The notes under the pieces: generated by a model | The model's input: only the letters and a program-made list of their open reading frames with translations | Databases searched by the model: none | What the model was told of the DNA's origin: nothing | DNA from: a virus | IMG/VR virus record: IMGVR_UViG_3300008266_000061 | Span: 1 to 59,880 of that record | Length of the DNA: 59,880 bases | Reading direction: 5' to 3' (one strand) | Position numbers and translations under genes: made by a program | Part shown: positions 31,636 through 42,300 of the stretch, piece by piece | Position numbering within the stretch: the first letter of the stretch is position 1 | Layout: each line of letters starts with the position of its first letter

Positions 31636-32928
31636 ATGGCAACGCCAATACAAGCAAGAGTGGGGTCTGAGGGCGGTGGTGACGCCACCGTGTTTGACAC
31701 GTCTCAATTTTATACGCAGATGTACAACATCCAGAAGGATGTTTTAAGTGAGCGCGATAAAAAGAAAAAAGAACTTGAGCGACAGCAGAAGACTTGGAAC
31801 GCCCTTTTAGAAGACCCCGGCGATGTTTGGCAGGCGGACTATGAGTATGTTAACAAGGCGGTAAATGAGTACAACGACTATATAATCGACCTCCGCTCCC
31901 AGGGCATCGATCCGGAGACAATGGACGCAAACATAATGCGTAAGATGAAGCGGCTTGAGGGGGAGATACGCAAGGCAACATCTGCCGCTAAAGAAAACAA
32001 GACATACTCCGACCAGTCCTTTAACATACTTAACCAGGACAAGCAAAACAAGTATAATAAAGACTACGCCACCGACTGGTTAAAAAAATATGCCGACCCA
32101 AAATTAACCCCTCAAGACAGGGCAAAAATGCGTATAGAGTCAAACCCGTTCAAGGTTAACTACGACCTGATTGAGTTTACGAAAAATACGATACCAGAAA
32201 AAGAGGTGATTGTGGGCAAGGACAAGAAGACGACGCAGCGAAACAGGGAGGCACATCGCGCAGTTGTGTTGGATTACGTAATGAACGACCCGCAGGGGCA
32301 GGACGTGTATGAGTCGCTTAAAAAACCAAACGAGACAGAGCTAGAGTTTTCGGAAAGGGTAGCGGCAAAGGGGCAGGAACTTTTTCCTGTCAACGAGGAG
32401 CCTATTAAAAAGGGCACCTCCAAGGGTTCATCTAGCGGCACGTCTTCGAGTTCAAAGACAAAAAAGCCGACCGTTAAGGTACAGAGCAGAGACACAGACA
32501 CGTTGGACAACAACGGGCAGCCCAAATATGACCAAAGCCTGTCGTACAACAAGTTGTTGCTTGACAACACACCCCCGGTTTATGTAGTCGCTGATGACGG
32601 CACAACAAGGGTAAAGGACTTCATCCCGTCGGGCGGCTTTAAGATCAGGCCAGATGGCCACGTCGAGGCTGTCGGTGAGGGTAAAAGCGAGGCCGACAAC
32701 AGCTTGGTGGAGGTCACTATAAACTATGGCAAAAACCAAGACCAGTTCAATATAGCCGGATATCCAGACATGTTTGTTGCCTTTCAGAAGGGGAAAAAAG
32801 ATACCGGTTCCAAAAAGACAATTAAAAGATCTGAAATACAAGGCAAGGCAACGGCTGCTGGATATAAAAACGTAGCTGAATACGAGGCTATACTCAAAAA
32901 AAATGGTGTAACAATTACAGAGGATTAA
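31636..32928 (+). CDS. Coiled-coil internal virion protein candidate (430 aa)
   Basis: Residues about 25-130 form a charged coiled coil. A Ser/Gly/Thr-rich linker (about 255-275) separates it from a beta-rich C-terminal region. No enzyme motif is seen. It is co-directional with the other cargo genes and starts 3 bases after the previous stop. Structural or ejection role inferred from context. Confidence 0.55.
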   Translation: MATPIQARVGSEGGGDATVFDTSQFYTQMYNIQKDVLSERDKKKKELERQQKTWNALLEDPGDVWQADYEYVNKAVNEYNDYIIDLRSQGIDPETMDANIMRKMKRLEGEIRKATSAAKENKTYSDQSFNILNQDKQNKYNKDYATDWLKKYADPKLTPQDRAKMRIESNPFKVNYDLIEFTKNTIPEKEVIVGKDKKTTQRNREAHRAVVLDYVMNDPQGQDVYESLKKPNETELEFSERVAAKGQELFPVNEEPIKKGTSKGSSSGTSSSSKTKKPTVKVQSRDTDTLDNNGQPKYDQSLSYNKLLLDNTPPVYVVADDGTTRVKDFIPSGGFKIRPDGHVEAVGEGKSEADNSLVEVTINYGKNQDQFNIAGYPDMFVAFQKGKKDTGSKKTIKRSEIQGKATAAGYKNVAEYEAILKKNGVTITED

Positions 32929-32932
32929 TAGC

Positions 32933-35900
32933 ATGGAAGAAGAATTTGACGAGTTCGGGGTTCCGATTAAGCCGTTGGCCAATGAGTCAAAACCAGCCAA
33001 GCCAACGACCGCTAAGGTCGAGGTCGATGAGTATGGCGTGCCTATAAAAAAAAAAGAGGGTACTACACCAGGTTCAGAGCAGCCTGTACAGCCTTCTGCG
33101 ACGAGTGGCGGTCCTGATCAGGCCTCTGTAGACAAGCAAAAGACACTTCTTAGCAATGTAAAGAGGCTATATAAAAACTTCTTAAATGATGCAGACCAGG
33201 CGTTGAATGACGGCTGGGATGTGGACTATACCAAGAAGCACTTTAGCGACAGGCGCGGCCAAATCAGCAGCATGCTTGACGAGATGGACAGTCTCGGCGG
33301 AGATGACGTGCGTAAGTGGACGTCTGGCATGCGCTCCGCGATGGAGAACAGTCAAAACAATGTTGTCGCCCAGCGTGATTCTTACCTTAGCTACTTCAGC
33401 GACCCGGAAAACTTGTACGCAGAAGATAAAGGCAACAGGGAGTGGTTTTCCAAGAATGTCAAGGAGGTTGAGGGTATTTTAAGTGGCAGACAGGCGGCCA
33501 ACCCAAAGGAGGGTTTGCCGTCCGTTAAGGTGCCCAAAAAGAAAGAGTTTGGCAAGGGAGAGGTTCCGTCGTTACGTGAAATTGTGCAGAAGCCTCAAGC
33601 CGAAATGTTTAAACCGGAAGAGGATGACTACACGAGCGAAAGGTTAAAAATCGCCGCGTATCAGGAGGCTAACGATAAATACAAGGACCTCGTAGGGCTT
33701 ACAAAGAATGTCACGGTAACCACCAACAAGGCTGGCAACACAGAGATCGGTAACGTTGTCGTGGACTATAATCTACTCATCCAGAACGAGGAGATGTGGA
33801 AGAAGTATGTTGGCGAAGATTTGCCGTGGCCAGGTGGCGTATACGAGCCAAACCCACAGAAAAGGAAAGATATACGGCTAGAGGCTGAAAATCGTATCAA
33901 GCAAAAAATTCAGAATGCCAGCGACAATGTAGGCGAAACCCTTGACACCAAGATTATAGACAAGATAGTTGAGGAAAACTTTAACGAGAAAACATTCGCC
34001 CACTTCTTAAAGGCCCCGGACGAAGACATCACGCAAACAACTGTTGACTCCAGCAAGTTGGATGAACAGGTAAGAAAAATAATCGAGCAGTATGGCCTTG
34101 ACCCAAACGGGTCTGCTGTAAGCATCCTGTATGACAAGGCCAACGCTGCGGTACAGAGCCAGTCCACGCAATATGACACCGACGAATACTTTAAAGAGGA
34201 ACACCCGGAGGCGTATGCGCTCAGAGAGAAGTACAAGAGCGGTAAGTTCCAAGAGGAAATAAACGCAAGGTACATATCCGATATAGAGGCGATGTACAGC
34301 CAGTACGAGTCCCAGGCAAACACCGAGATTGACGCTATTGTTTCTGTCGCTAAAAAGCAGGCCGACCAGCTTGCTATAAAATATAACGAGCAGACTGACG
34401 CAATAAAGCAAGAGGTCAAGAAACTGGGTGAGGACTATCAAAACGGCGTCATTGATGAGCTGACCTATAACGACGCTTTCAACAAGTACAACCAACAGCT
34501 TGCTGAATTAGGCGATGCCTTCCAGGCCTTGTTGCCGGACCAGTCCCAGTTGATGGAAGAAGCCAACAAGATATACTCGAGGTACAACAGCACCTTTGAG
34601 ATGAGAAAGGCTGAGATGGTAAAGAGGGCTGACGAGGAGTTGAAAAAGTATGCCGCTGGCATCCCAGAGGAGGACCTCAAGACTATCAACACGGCTTATC
34701 AGATGTCCTTTGACAAGGCAATGTCTGAAAGGAATAGTGAGCTGTTCAAGCAGATGAAGATGACCCAGCAGGAGTCGGTAATCCCGCTGTATATAGCCCG
34801 CCGTTCGTTCATGAACGGGCTAGGTTCGTTTATAAAAAACATAGGCAACTACACTGACAGTCAGGACCTTAAAGTGATGGGTGAGACCATGCAGAACGAA
34901 TGGAGTTCTGCCGCCCCTAAGGTGAAAGACATTGGCTTTAATGCCGACGACTTGTACTACAACAGCCAAATCGCGTTAGGCAACATGGGTGGCAACATGG
35001 CCCCGGCATTGCTTGGCACGGGGCTGGTTAGCTACTTCTCTGGCGGGGCCGCTACCGGACAGGCCGTAACCCTAATGGCTGGATGGGTAGGGAACTGGGC
35101 AAGTGAGACCATGTCAATAGCGGGCGAGAATGGCGCCGCTGTTTTGGCGAAGACTGGCGACGTTAGGCGCTCTGAGCAGGCCGTGTCGAGAAGCATTGAC
35201 GCCCAAAAGGACCTGTTCTTTACATACGCCATAGACGGCCTTCCATTTACAAAGGGCGCATACAGGCTCGTGTCTGGTTGGGGCAAAGGGCTTGGTGCTG
35301 ACATATCGGGGAGGGCCGCAAGGGCTGTCGTTGGCGGAGCTGTTGAGGTGTTACAGGAGACTTTCCTGCAAGAACTGCCACAGAATATTGCCCAAGAAAA
35401 TATAGTAGAGAAAGAACGCGATCCATGGACAAACTTTGGCGAAATGTATTCCAGGGAGCGTATCAAGGAGACCCTTGTGGGCGTTGCACCGATAGGTATC
35501 CTGGGTTTCATTGGCGGCGCAAGGACTGGCTCTTTGGCCCAGCAGCGAGTAGACGAGGCACAGGCGTTTAACGACAAGGCAACCCTTGCCGGTGGGTTTG
35601 AAGACCAGCGACGTCAGTACTTACAGGGGCTTGTGTTTGAAAAGAACGAGAAGTACGCAAGGGGTGTGGTGTCCTCACTGTATGCGACCGGCAACATAGA
35701 CGTCAACGAGGCGGCCCAGATGCAGGAGCAGATTACGGACGCGAACCGGATAAAACTTGCCGCAGACAACGCCAAGCTCAACACAAGCCAACGCAACGTG
35801 TATGGGTTCTTTAGTGCCCGGGCGGACGAGGCAAGAAGGAACGCGGACAAGAACTCAAACGACCCTATCCTCGAGAAGATGTACCGCCAACAACAGGCTC

Positions 35901-37744
35901 AATACGAGCGTGTTGGTGCGGAATACTTGCAGGGAAAGTCGCCAGACATGCTTACGCTTACTTACGCGGACGGCACGTCCATGATGATGACCCCGGAGGA
36001 CGCCAAGGGGCTTAGCGAGAACAAAGATTTTTTAACCCTGTTGGCCAAGAAGCGTGTTAGCGTTTCGGGATACGGCAACACCCAGCCTATACTGGACCAG
36101 TTGCAGACAAGTGTAAACAACCACGAGACGTCTACCACGTGGAAGCAGAAGGCTGAGAAATTGACCGGCATGGTCAAGTCTATAGTTGAGCCACGCAGGG
36201 TGGATATTGAGGATAAAAAGCCTATGCCTACCGAGGCGGCACAAAAGCAGGTTGATCAGAACTACAACAACACTGCGGACCTCTTGAAGGCAATGAAGGC
36301 CGGGGACCAGTTCCTGACGACGGTAATTGGAAACCCCTTGTGGGGCAAGTTGGCTGATGACAAACGGAATGCGATAACTTCGCTTTCTGGCCAGATGGCC
36401 AAAGACCGTCAGTTGATGGCCGACAACGATTCGGAGTCAAACGAGTACAAGCAAGCAAAGGAGAGGATTGCCGCCAATGAAAAGGCGGTCTATGACATAT
36501 TAAACGGTAAAGTAGATGATACGAAAAACATCACGGGGGTACCAGGTCAAGTCGGAGTCGGGCAAAAACCTGTCGAAACCCAACCTGTCGAAGGCGCAGG
36601 CACAGAAACGACTACAACAGGTGGAGTACTTCAAGAAGAAGAAGTAGCCGACCCGCGCCAGAGGGTCTTAAACTCTATCACGGAGCAGGACTTCATCGAC
36701 AACGCCCCGGCCATAACCACCCCAGACATTGAGCGAATCAAGTCAGACGACGCATCTAAACAACAGGCCGCCGAGAAGGCGCGAAAGGAGGCCGAGTCAG
36801 CATATGCTTACCTGGACGGACAGAAGACAGCTAAGGAGTTCCTTGCAGACAACGGCTACGACGTGGAGGGCATGAGCGATGAGGACGCTAAAAAGTATGC
36901 GGACTCTGACGCTGAGTACTGGAAAAACAAGCTCACAGCTGAAGAGGCTAAGGGCGGCAAGAAGCCGACAAAGGCTAAGAAACCGGGCCGCACTAAGGGG
37001 GCTAAGATTGCCCAGAAGGAGCAAGAGAAGATGGACCTGCTCGAGAGTGGTGTGCAGTCAAGCCAGGAGAGGATTAAGCAGCTTATAGCCGAGGGTGCCA
37101 CGCCAGACCAGGCGTATGCCATCACCGAGGCCGAATGGAAACAGACCGAGGACGGCAAGAAATATGTCGCCCTACAGGAAGAAATAGCCAAGATGTCTCA
37201 AGAGAAGGAGCCCGCGCCGTCTCGTAAAAAGAAGGAGCCAGAGCCCCTCAAGATGCCAGAGATCCCAACAGGCGGGCAGCAAAGGATCGCGACAATCAAC
37301 AGCCTTGAAGAGGCCGTGTTTAAGAGCGCGACGGGGGAAAGCGATATGAGCCTTGAGGAGGTGAACCAGGCCCAGGCGACTGTAGCCGAAATGAAGAAGC
37401 AGAACAAGGAGGGTGGATTAAACGAGGCAGAGCTTGCCATGAAGAAGGCGCTTGGCGAGAAGGTTGTCACAAGGTCTGACGTGGACAAAATGGTCAAGGA
37501 AAAGAAGGTGAAGGAGAAGTGTCCTCCTAAATCTAAAAAGGCTGAACACGGCATGTCGTTCGGCTTCAAGCCCGGCGGCAAGTGGCAAGTCGTTAAGAAC
37601 TTTAAAGGCAAAAGCCACGAGAACGGGGGTATAGACATCGAGGTGATTGGCGGCAAGTTGAAGTACACCGACAAGGATGCCAGCACCAAGGCAAAAAACG
37701 GCATGTATTGGACAATGAAGGGTGTCGATAGTGACAAGAAATGA
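32933..37744 (+). CDS. Very large cargo protein, 1603 aa
   Basis: The N-terminus has two EYGVPIK/EFGVPIK short repeats (residues 5-45). A long helical region to about 680 is followed by hydrophobic Gly/Ala-rich segments (about 685-880, including GNMGGNMAPALLGTGLVSYF) that could insert into membranes. More coiled coil follows. Near the C-terminus, GKSHENGGIDIEV matches a motif found at the end of large Bacteroidota phage proteins. It probably enters the host with the DNA and helps build an ejection channel. No catalytic domain identified. Confidence 0.65.
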   Translation: MEEEFDEFGVPIKPLANESKPAKPTTAKVEVDEYGVPIKKKEGTTPGSEQPVQPSATSGGPDQASVDKQKTLLSNVKRLYKNFLNDADQALNDGWDVDYTKKHFSDRRGQISSMLDEMDSLGGDDVRKWTSGMRSAMENSQNNVVAQRDSYLSYFSDPENLYAEDKGNREWFSKNVKEVEGILSGRQAANPKEGLPSVKVPKKKEFGKGEVPSLREIVQKPQAEMFKPEEDDYTSERLKIAAYQEANDKYKDLVGLTKNVTVTTNKAGNTEIGNVVVDYNLLIQNEEMWKKYVGEDLPWPGGVYEPNPQKRKDIRLEAENRIKQKIQNASDNVGETLDTKIIDKIVEENFNEKTFAHFLKAPDEDITQTTVDSSKLDEQVRKIIEQYGLDPNGSAVSILYDKANAAVQSQSTQYDTDEYFKEEHPEAYALREKYKSGKFQEEINARYISDIEAMYSQYESQANTEIDAIVSVAKKQADQLAIKYNEQTDAIKQEVKKLGEDYQNGVIDELTYNDAFNKYNQQLAELGDAFQALLPDQSQLMEEANKIYSRYNSTFEMRKAEMVKRADEELKKYAAGIPEEDLKTINTAYQMSFDKAMSERNSELFKQMKMTQQESVIPLYIARRSFMNGLGSFIKNIGNYTDSQDLKVMGETMQNEWSSAAPKVKDIGFNADDLYYNSQIALGNMGGNMAPALLGTGLVSYFSGGAATGQAVTLMAGWVGNWASETMSIAGENGAAVLAKTGDVRRSEQAVSRSIDAQKDLFFTYAIDGLPFTKGAYRLVSGWGKGLGADISGRAARAVVGGAVEVLQETFLQELPQNIAQENIVEKERDPWTNFGEMYSRERIKETLVGVAPIGILGFIGGARTGSLAQQRVDEAQAFNDKATLAGGFEDQRRQYLQGLVFEKNEKYARGVVSSLYATGNIDVNEAAQMQEQITDANRIKLAADNAKLNTSQRNVYGFFSARADEARRNADKNSNDPILEKMYRQQQAQYERVGAEYLQGKSPDMLTLTYADGTSMMMTPEDAKGLSENKDFLTLLAKKRVSVSGYGNTQPILDQLQTSVNNHETSTTWKQKAEKLTGMVKSIVEPRRVDIEDKKPMPTEAAQKQVDQNYNNTADLLKAMKAGDQFLTTVIGNPLWGKLADDKRNAITSLSGQMAKDRQLMADNDSESNEYKQAKERIAANEKAVYDILNGKVDDTKNITGVPGQVGVGQKPVETQPVEGAGTETTTTGGVLQEEEVADPRQRVLNSITEQDFIDNAPAITTPDIERIKSDDASKQQAAEKARKEAESAYAYLDGQKTAKEFLADNGYDVEGMSDEDAKKYADSDAEYWKNKLTAEEAKGGKKPTKAKKPGRTKGAKIAQKEQEKMDLLESGVQSSQERIKQLIAEGATPDQAYAITEAEWKQTEDGKKYVALQEEIAKMSQEKEPAPSRKKKEPEPLKMPEIPTGGQQRIATINSLEEAVFKSATGESDMSLEEVNQAQATVAEMKKQNKEGGLNEAELAMKKALGEKVVTRSDVDKMVKEKKVKEKCPPKSKKAEHGMSFGFKPGGKWQVVKNFKGKSHENGGIDIEVIGGKLKYTDKDASTKAKNGMYWTMKGVDSDKK

Positions 37745-37791
37745 TGTAAATTACGCCCCAATTGATGTAAGGGCTTATCCCTGGTAACACA

Positions 37792-39297
37792 ATGGAAAAG
37801 AAACTGTTAGAAGTAGAAGGTGGAGAGATGGCCATATCCTCATCCAACGGGATCATGGCCATCGTTCCAAAAAACAAGGTTAGTTGGGTTAGAAAAAAAC
37901 TTGACGAGGGTTGCCATGAGTGTATAGACTCGTTGATAGAGACCCTTCCTAGCTTTGATGGGGACGGGCAAATGGCTGAAGATGGGGTTGCCTTAGACAC
38001 AGACCCGCCAAAAAAGAGACTGTTCCGTCGAGACCCACAGCAACTGTTTTACGAAGACGAGACCGAGCCGGGGACCGACACGTATGTGTCCCAATACTCA
38101 ACAAACCCTGTCGAGATAGTGGCCGAGCGCGGGAAGCCAATGAGCGCGTTTCAAAAGGCTATGTCTCACCTCAACCCTAAGAACTGGTTCCTTGAGGACT
38201 ACAGCGACCAGATTACCAAAGACGACGCATACGCTAAGGCACGTGCGGCAGGTCAGGTAGAGTACATGTATCGAGGAAGGCGTTACAACACCAAAATGGA
38301 AGGGACGCCAAAACAACAACTTGAGTGGTCTGGTATAACAGACGAAAGGATACACCGGGGTGTAAACAGACCCGGCGATGGGTTTGGGGTAGGTGCTATT
38401 AAGGAATTTACGGAAGGAAGGCTTGAGGAAAATCTTGACCCCATTAGTTATGAGGACATGGAGTCAAGGTTCTTTAGCACTGTCTTCTTAAACAAAAAGG
38501 AGGCGTCCAGGGTAGCAAGAGATGCCATGGACGAAACTATGGCAAACAGGGCCTACATGGGCCCAAGGACAGACGCTTTTAACCTGTACGTTGGTAAGCC
38601 TCAAAAATATAACACGTTTTCCGTGTCGGACTATAGGCCCTCCAGGGGTAGTGAAAAAGATGCGACATACTATTCATTGAATAAGTTTAAGGAACCCGCA
38701 ATTGCCAGAGACCTTGTTGAAAGATATGAAAGAGACATACAAGACATAAACGACCAGATTGCCTTTAGGAAGTTAACTGAAGACCAGATAAAAGACCTAA
38801 AGAAGCGACATCTATATTTTGAGGACTTGAAAAAGGATGGCGTGATAACGGTTGGTTCGGCAGACGTGAGTGCAACAGTCAGAGACTTGGGAGACTTTAT
38901 TGAGCAATACGACAAGTCTAACCGTTCAATGTCTATGCCACGGGGGCAAATAGAAGTTTTAAGGGATTACGTGAGGCTGATGAATGAGCCAGAGTTGGCC
39001 GAACGAATGGGGAAGGGAGACCTTTCCGAAGAGGACCAAGCGGTTTTGAGAGAGCTAAGAGATTTTGGAGAGACGATGACGGCATATGATCCGGCTACAA
39101 AGTCTTTTAGGTACACCGACTCGGCAGGATGGGCCGGTGTAATGGGCAACTTTAACGTAAGCAAGGGTGTAGACCCGCAGACCGGAAGGGCTTATGTCGC
39201 ATACAGAGACCTGTGGGACTTACAGCCGGCTGACTTTGGTAAGCCTTACGAGATTTATGATAGAATTTATTTGGACCAAATAAAGCCCAGGGAGTAA
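37792..39297 (+). CDS. Cargo-block protein with VEGGE start motif (501 aa)
   Basis: The N-terminus (KLLEVEGGEMAISSSNGIMA) continues a motif that elsewhere directly follows SHENGGI-type sequence, here at the end of the preceding gene. Middle segments (HLNPKNWFLEDYSDQITKDD) and the C-terminal WDLQPADFGKPYEIYDRIY recur, from memory, in other Bacteroidota phage proteins without assigned function. The gene lies between two very large proteins and shares their Lys/Asp-rich composition. Confidence 0.6.
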   Translation: MEKKLLEVEGGEMAISSSNGIMAIVPKNKVSWVRKKLDEGCHECIDSLIETLPSFDGDGQMAEDGVALDTDPPKKRLFRRDPQQLFYEDETEPGTDTYVSQYSTNPVEIVAERGKPMSAFQKAMSHLNPKNWFLEDYSDQITKDDAYAKARAAGQVEYMYRGRRYNTKMEGTPKQQLEWSGITDERIHRGVNRPGDGFGVGAIKEFTEGRLEENLDPISYEDMESRFFSTVFLNKKEASRVARDAMDETMANRAYMGPRTDAFNLYVGKPQKYNTFSVSDYRPSRGSEKDATYYSLNKFKEPAIARDLVERYERDIQDINDQIAFRKLTEDQIKDLKKRHLYFEDLKKDGVITVGSADVSATVRDLGDFIEQYDKSNRSMSMPRGQIEVLRDYVRLMNEPELAERMGKGDLSEEDQAVLRELRDFGETMTAYDPATKSFRYTDSAGWAGVMGNFNVSKGVDPQTGRAYVAYRDLWDLQPADFGKPYEIYDRIYLDQIKPRE

Positions 39298-39319
39298 CCT
39301 TTAATTTTTAAGTTATATA

Positions 39320-42300
39320 ATGGCAAAAGGCTGCGTTTACATACTACAATCAGGCAAGGATGCGGGGAAAATCTTTGGTTCTAAGGACTCCCTTGCCGCG
39401 CACATGAACTACACCCCGGCCATGGCCGACTTGATGGCCAAGTACGAGAAGACGGGTGGCAAGATGGACGCGGGCAATGTGACCAAGTGGTTGACCGACA
39501 ACGGTTACTTGAAGGCTGAGGCTAAGAAGCCAACTACAACAGGTGAGGATATTAAATCTTTCTTCAGCAATATTGGCAACCAAAGTTTAGCAATCATGGA
39601 AGCCGATATACTTAAAGCTGGTAAGTCTGTTATATCTAATATATCTAAAGCTACTTCTGAGCAAAGAAAAAAAATAGATGCTGATATAGAGCAACTTAAA
39701 AATAAATATCCCGAAAGGAATATTACGAGCAAGGTTGAAAATGGTAATTTAATTGTTGAAAGCGGAGTGGCCGCCCCTAAGACAACCCAAAAGCCAACAA
39801 CTAAGAAAGAGTTCCCAAAGGCCCCGGTCACAGACGCGGTAAAGGCTGCGCTCAAGAGCGTGGACAATACCACGGTGGCCATCATGAACCTGGCAAAGGT
39901 ACTCCCGACGGTATACGAGTCTATCACCAAGCAGGTAAAGACAACCCTTGGCAAGCCTGTCTCACAGCAGGTGGCCGAGGCGTACCACAACGCGGTAGAG
40001 AACGGCGTGGAGCCAGAACTGGTAGCGGCGGTAGAGAATGCTGTAGCATTACAGGAGCAGATGAAGTCCAAGCCAAGCCTGGCCGACGACATCGAGACGG
40101 CAGAGACCTTGGAGATGGACGGCGTGCCTAACGGGGTACGCGTCAGCAACAAGTCGTCTTTGGCCGACCTGGAGCGCAAGCATGCGGGGAACGCCACTAA
40201 AAAGGCGACCATTGCCATGGCCCGTGCGGCAGCCAAGACCCTCAAGTCTGTGTTCCCGATGATGGACATCCACCTGCACGAGAACACCTCCGACTACAAC
40301 AACGCTATGGCTAACCTTGGCGCACAGCAGAACAGCGCGGGTAACTTTACATACAGCACCTCGTCCGATGGAACGGTCGTTGGTCGTATCGACATCAACC
40401 TAAACAGGGCTGTTCCACGCACCGTTGTACACGAGGTGAGCCACGCGATAATGCTCAAAACCTTTGGCGACAGTTCTCCTGCCTTCCTTGAGTTCCGTAA
40501 CAACCTTGAGAAGATAATATCAAAGTCCGGCAACGCGAGACTGTCAGCCTTTGCCGACAAGTACAAAGACATAGCCGACGACATAGGCCAGGCGGAGGAA
40601 TATCTCGCCGAGCTGGCCGGTATACTGTCCGACAAAGAGGCTCCGCTTAGTTATGGCGTGATTCGCCGCATCGCTGAGATGATCAACAAAGCGGTGTCTA
40701 CCATAACCTTTGGCCGTATCAAGCCTTTTGAGGACTTGCAAAACCAGAAGGAGACTCTTGAGTTCTTTAACAGCATTGCACAAAGCATTAAGACCGGTAG
40801 CTCACTTGAAAATCTTATGACGGCCGAGCCGTATAGCACGTCAATAGCTATTGAGGTTGATCCAGATGGAACCTTTACGAAGTCAAGTATCAAGACTAAA
40901 GCGGCAATAGGCGATTACATCATACCCAAGGGTAAGAAGGATTTGGCAATTGCTACCGTGCCTACAAAATCACTTGCGGAAGTTATTAAGGAATACAACG
41001 GTCGTGTGGTAATCATTACTAGCGACGCTACTGGATACGGTGTGGATAGTAAGGGACGTGAGATTTATGGTGGACCTGGGTTTGCAAATAATTTGAAGAA
41101 TGTTCTTGACGAAATTGGTTTTGCAAGTTTGAACATAGGTACGGTTAAGTCAACATATACCGCCGCAGAAAATATTTATGGCCAAGGCAAGACTCTTGTT
41201 TTGATCATGGTTCAACCACCTCATACTACAATAAATAATTCCTATGGTACTCGATACTTCATGGAGTCTCTTGTTAAAATTGCAAAAAACAAAGATTGGC
41301 AAGATGTAAAAAATGATATAAAAACCCGCATTTCAACACTTAATAAAATTACGAATGAGATTGGAGATGAAAATGTTGCAAAAATGATGGCGTTTTTTGA
41401 CAAAATAAATTCAAAGTCAGATCCAGATGCCTTAACTGAGGAGTATCTAAATTTTACAACATTCCCAGCCAGATCTGTAATAGCTAAAACATTGATGTTT
41501 GATCATCCCGGAAAGGGCGTGAGTGTAAATACCGCAAAAAGTAAGTTAGCATTTTTAGATATTGGTGTTACTATTTATGATTTCTTAAAAGAATACGGAG
41601 ATCAAACCATCCTCACAGAGGATATGATGAGGGAGGATATAGGCGGGTTTGTTGTGGCTGGATTTGAAATTGATGTCACGGATAAAGACACTAGAGAAAA
41701 ATTAATAGTTGAGACTCAAGGAAAGGGTATAGCACATCCATTGTTTAATGCCAAATTACCTGGTACTAATCATTTTGTATTAGACGGGCTTTATGGCGTG
41801 AACGAAAACTTTGCCCGCTTTTCAAAAACAAACACTGAAATTGCATTACCAACAAAAGAACGCGACCAAATGGTTCGTGAAATATATACAAAAACAAGCA
41901 ATTATGCTAAACCTATACAAAGTAAAATAAATGCAATAGCTCAAGATCCAGCGTTGTCTGACGAAGAAAAAAATGCTCAAATAGAAAAACTTAAAATTTA
42001 TACGAATCTATCAGTAACTAAAAAAGTTGAGTTTAAGGAAAAGTACTTATCAAAAATAAAAGGTGCTTTAGTTACTGTAATGCCCAATGTAGCAACAAGT
42101 GTTGCACAAGGTATAGGATTTATTCCCGAAAAAGGCGCTGAAAAACGTATAGAAAAAGCAGAATACACAAAATCCAGAGAACTTCCACCGTCAAAGATCG
42201 CAAACAAGGCCCAGATTGCAATCAACGAATACGAAGAGGCGCCAGCCAGCGAGAAGCCGGTACTGAAGAGCAAGGCTCAGCTTGCCGTGTTCGACGAGAC

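Noticed and set aside
39350-40287. Antisense frames inside the large cargo genes
   Set aside because: They are shadows of GC-biased codon use on the plus strand, with no start context or recognisable motif.
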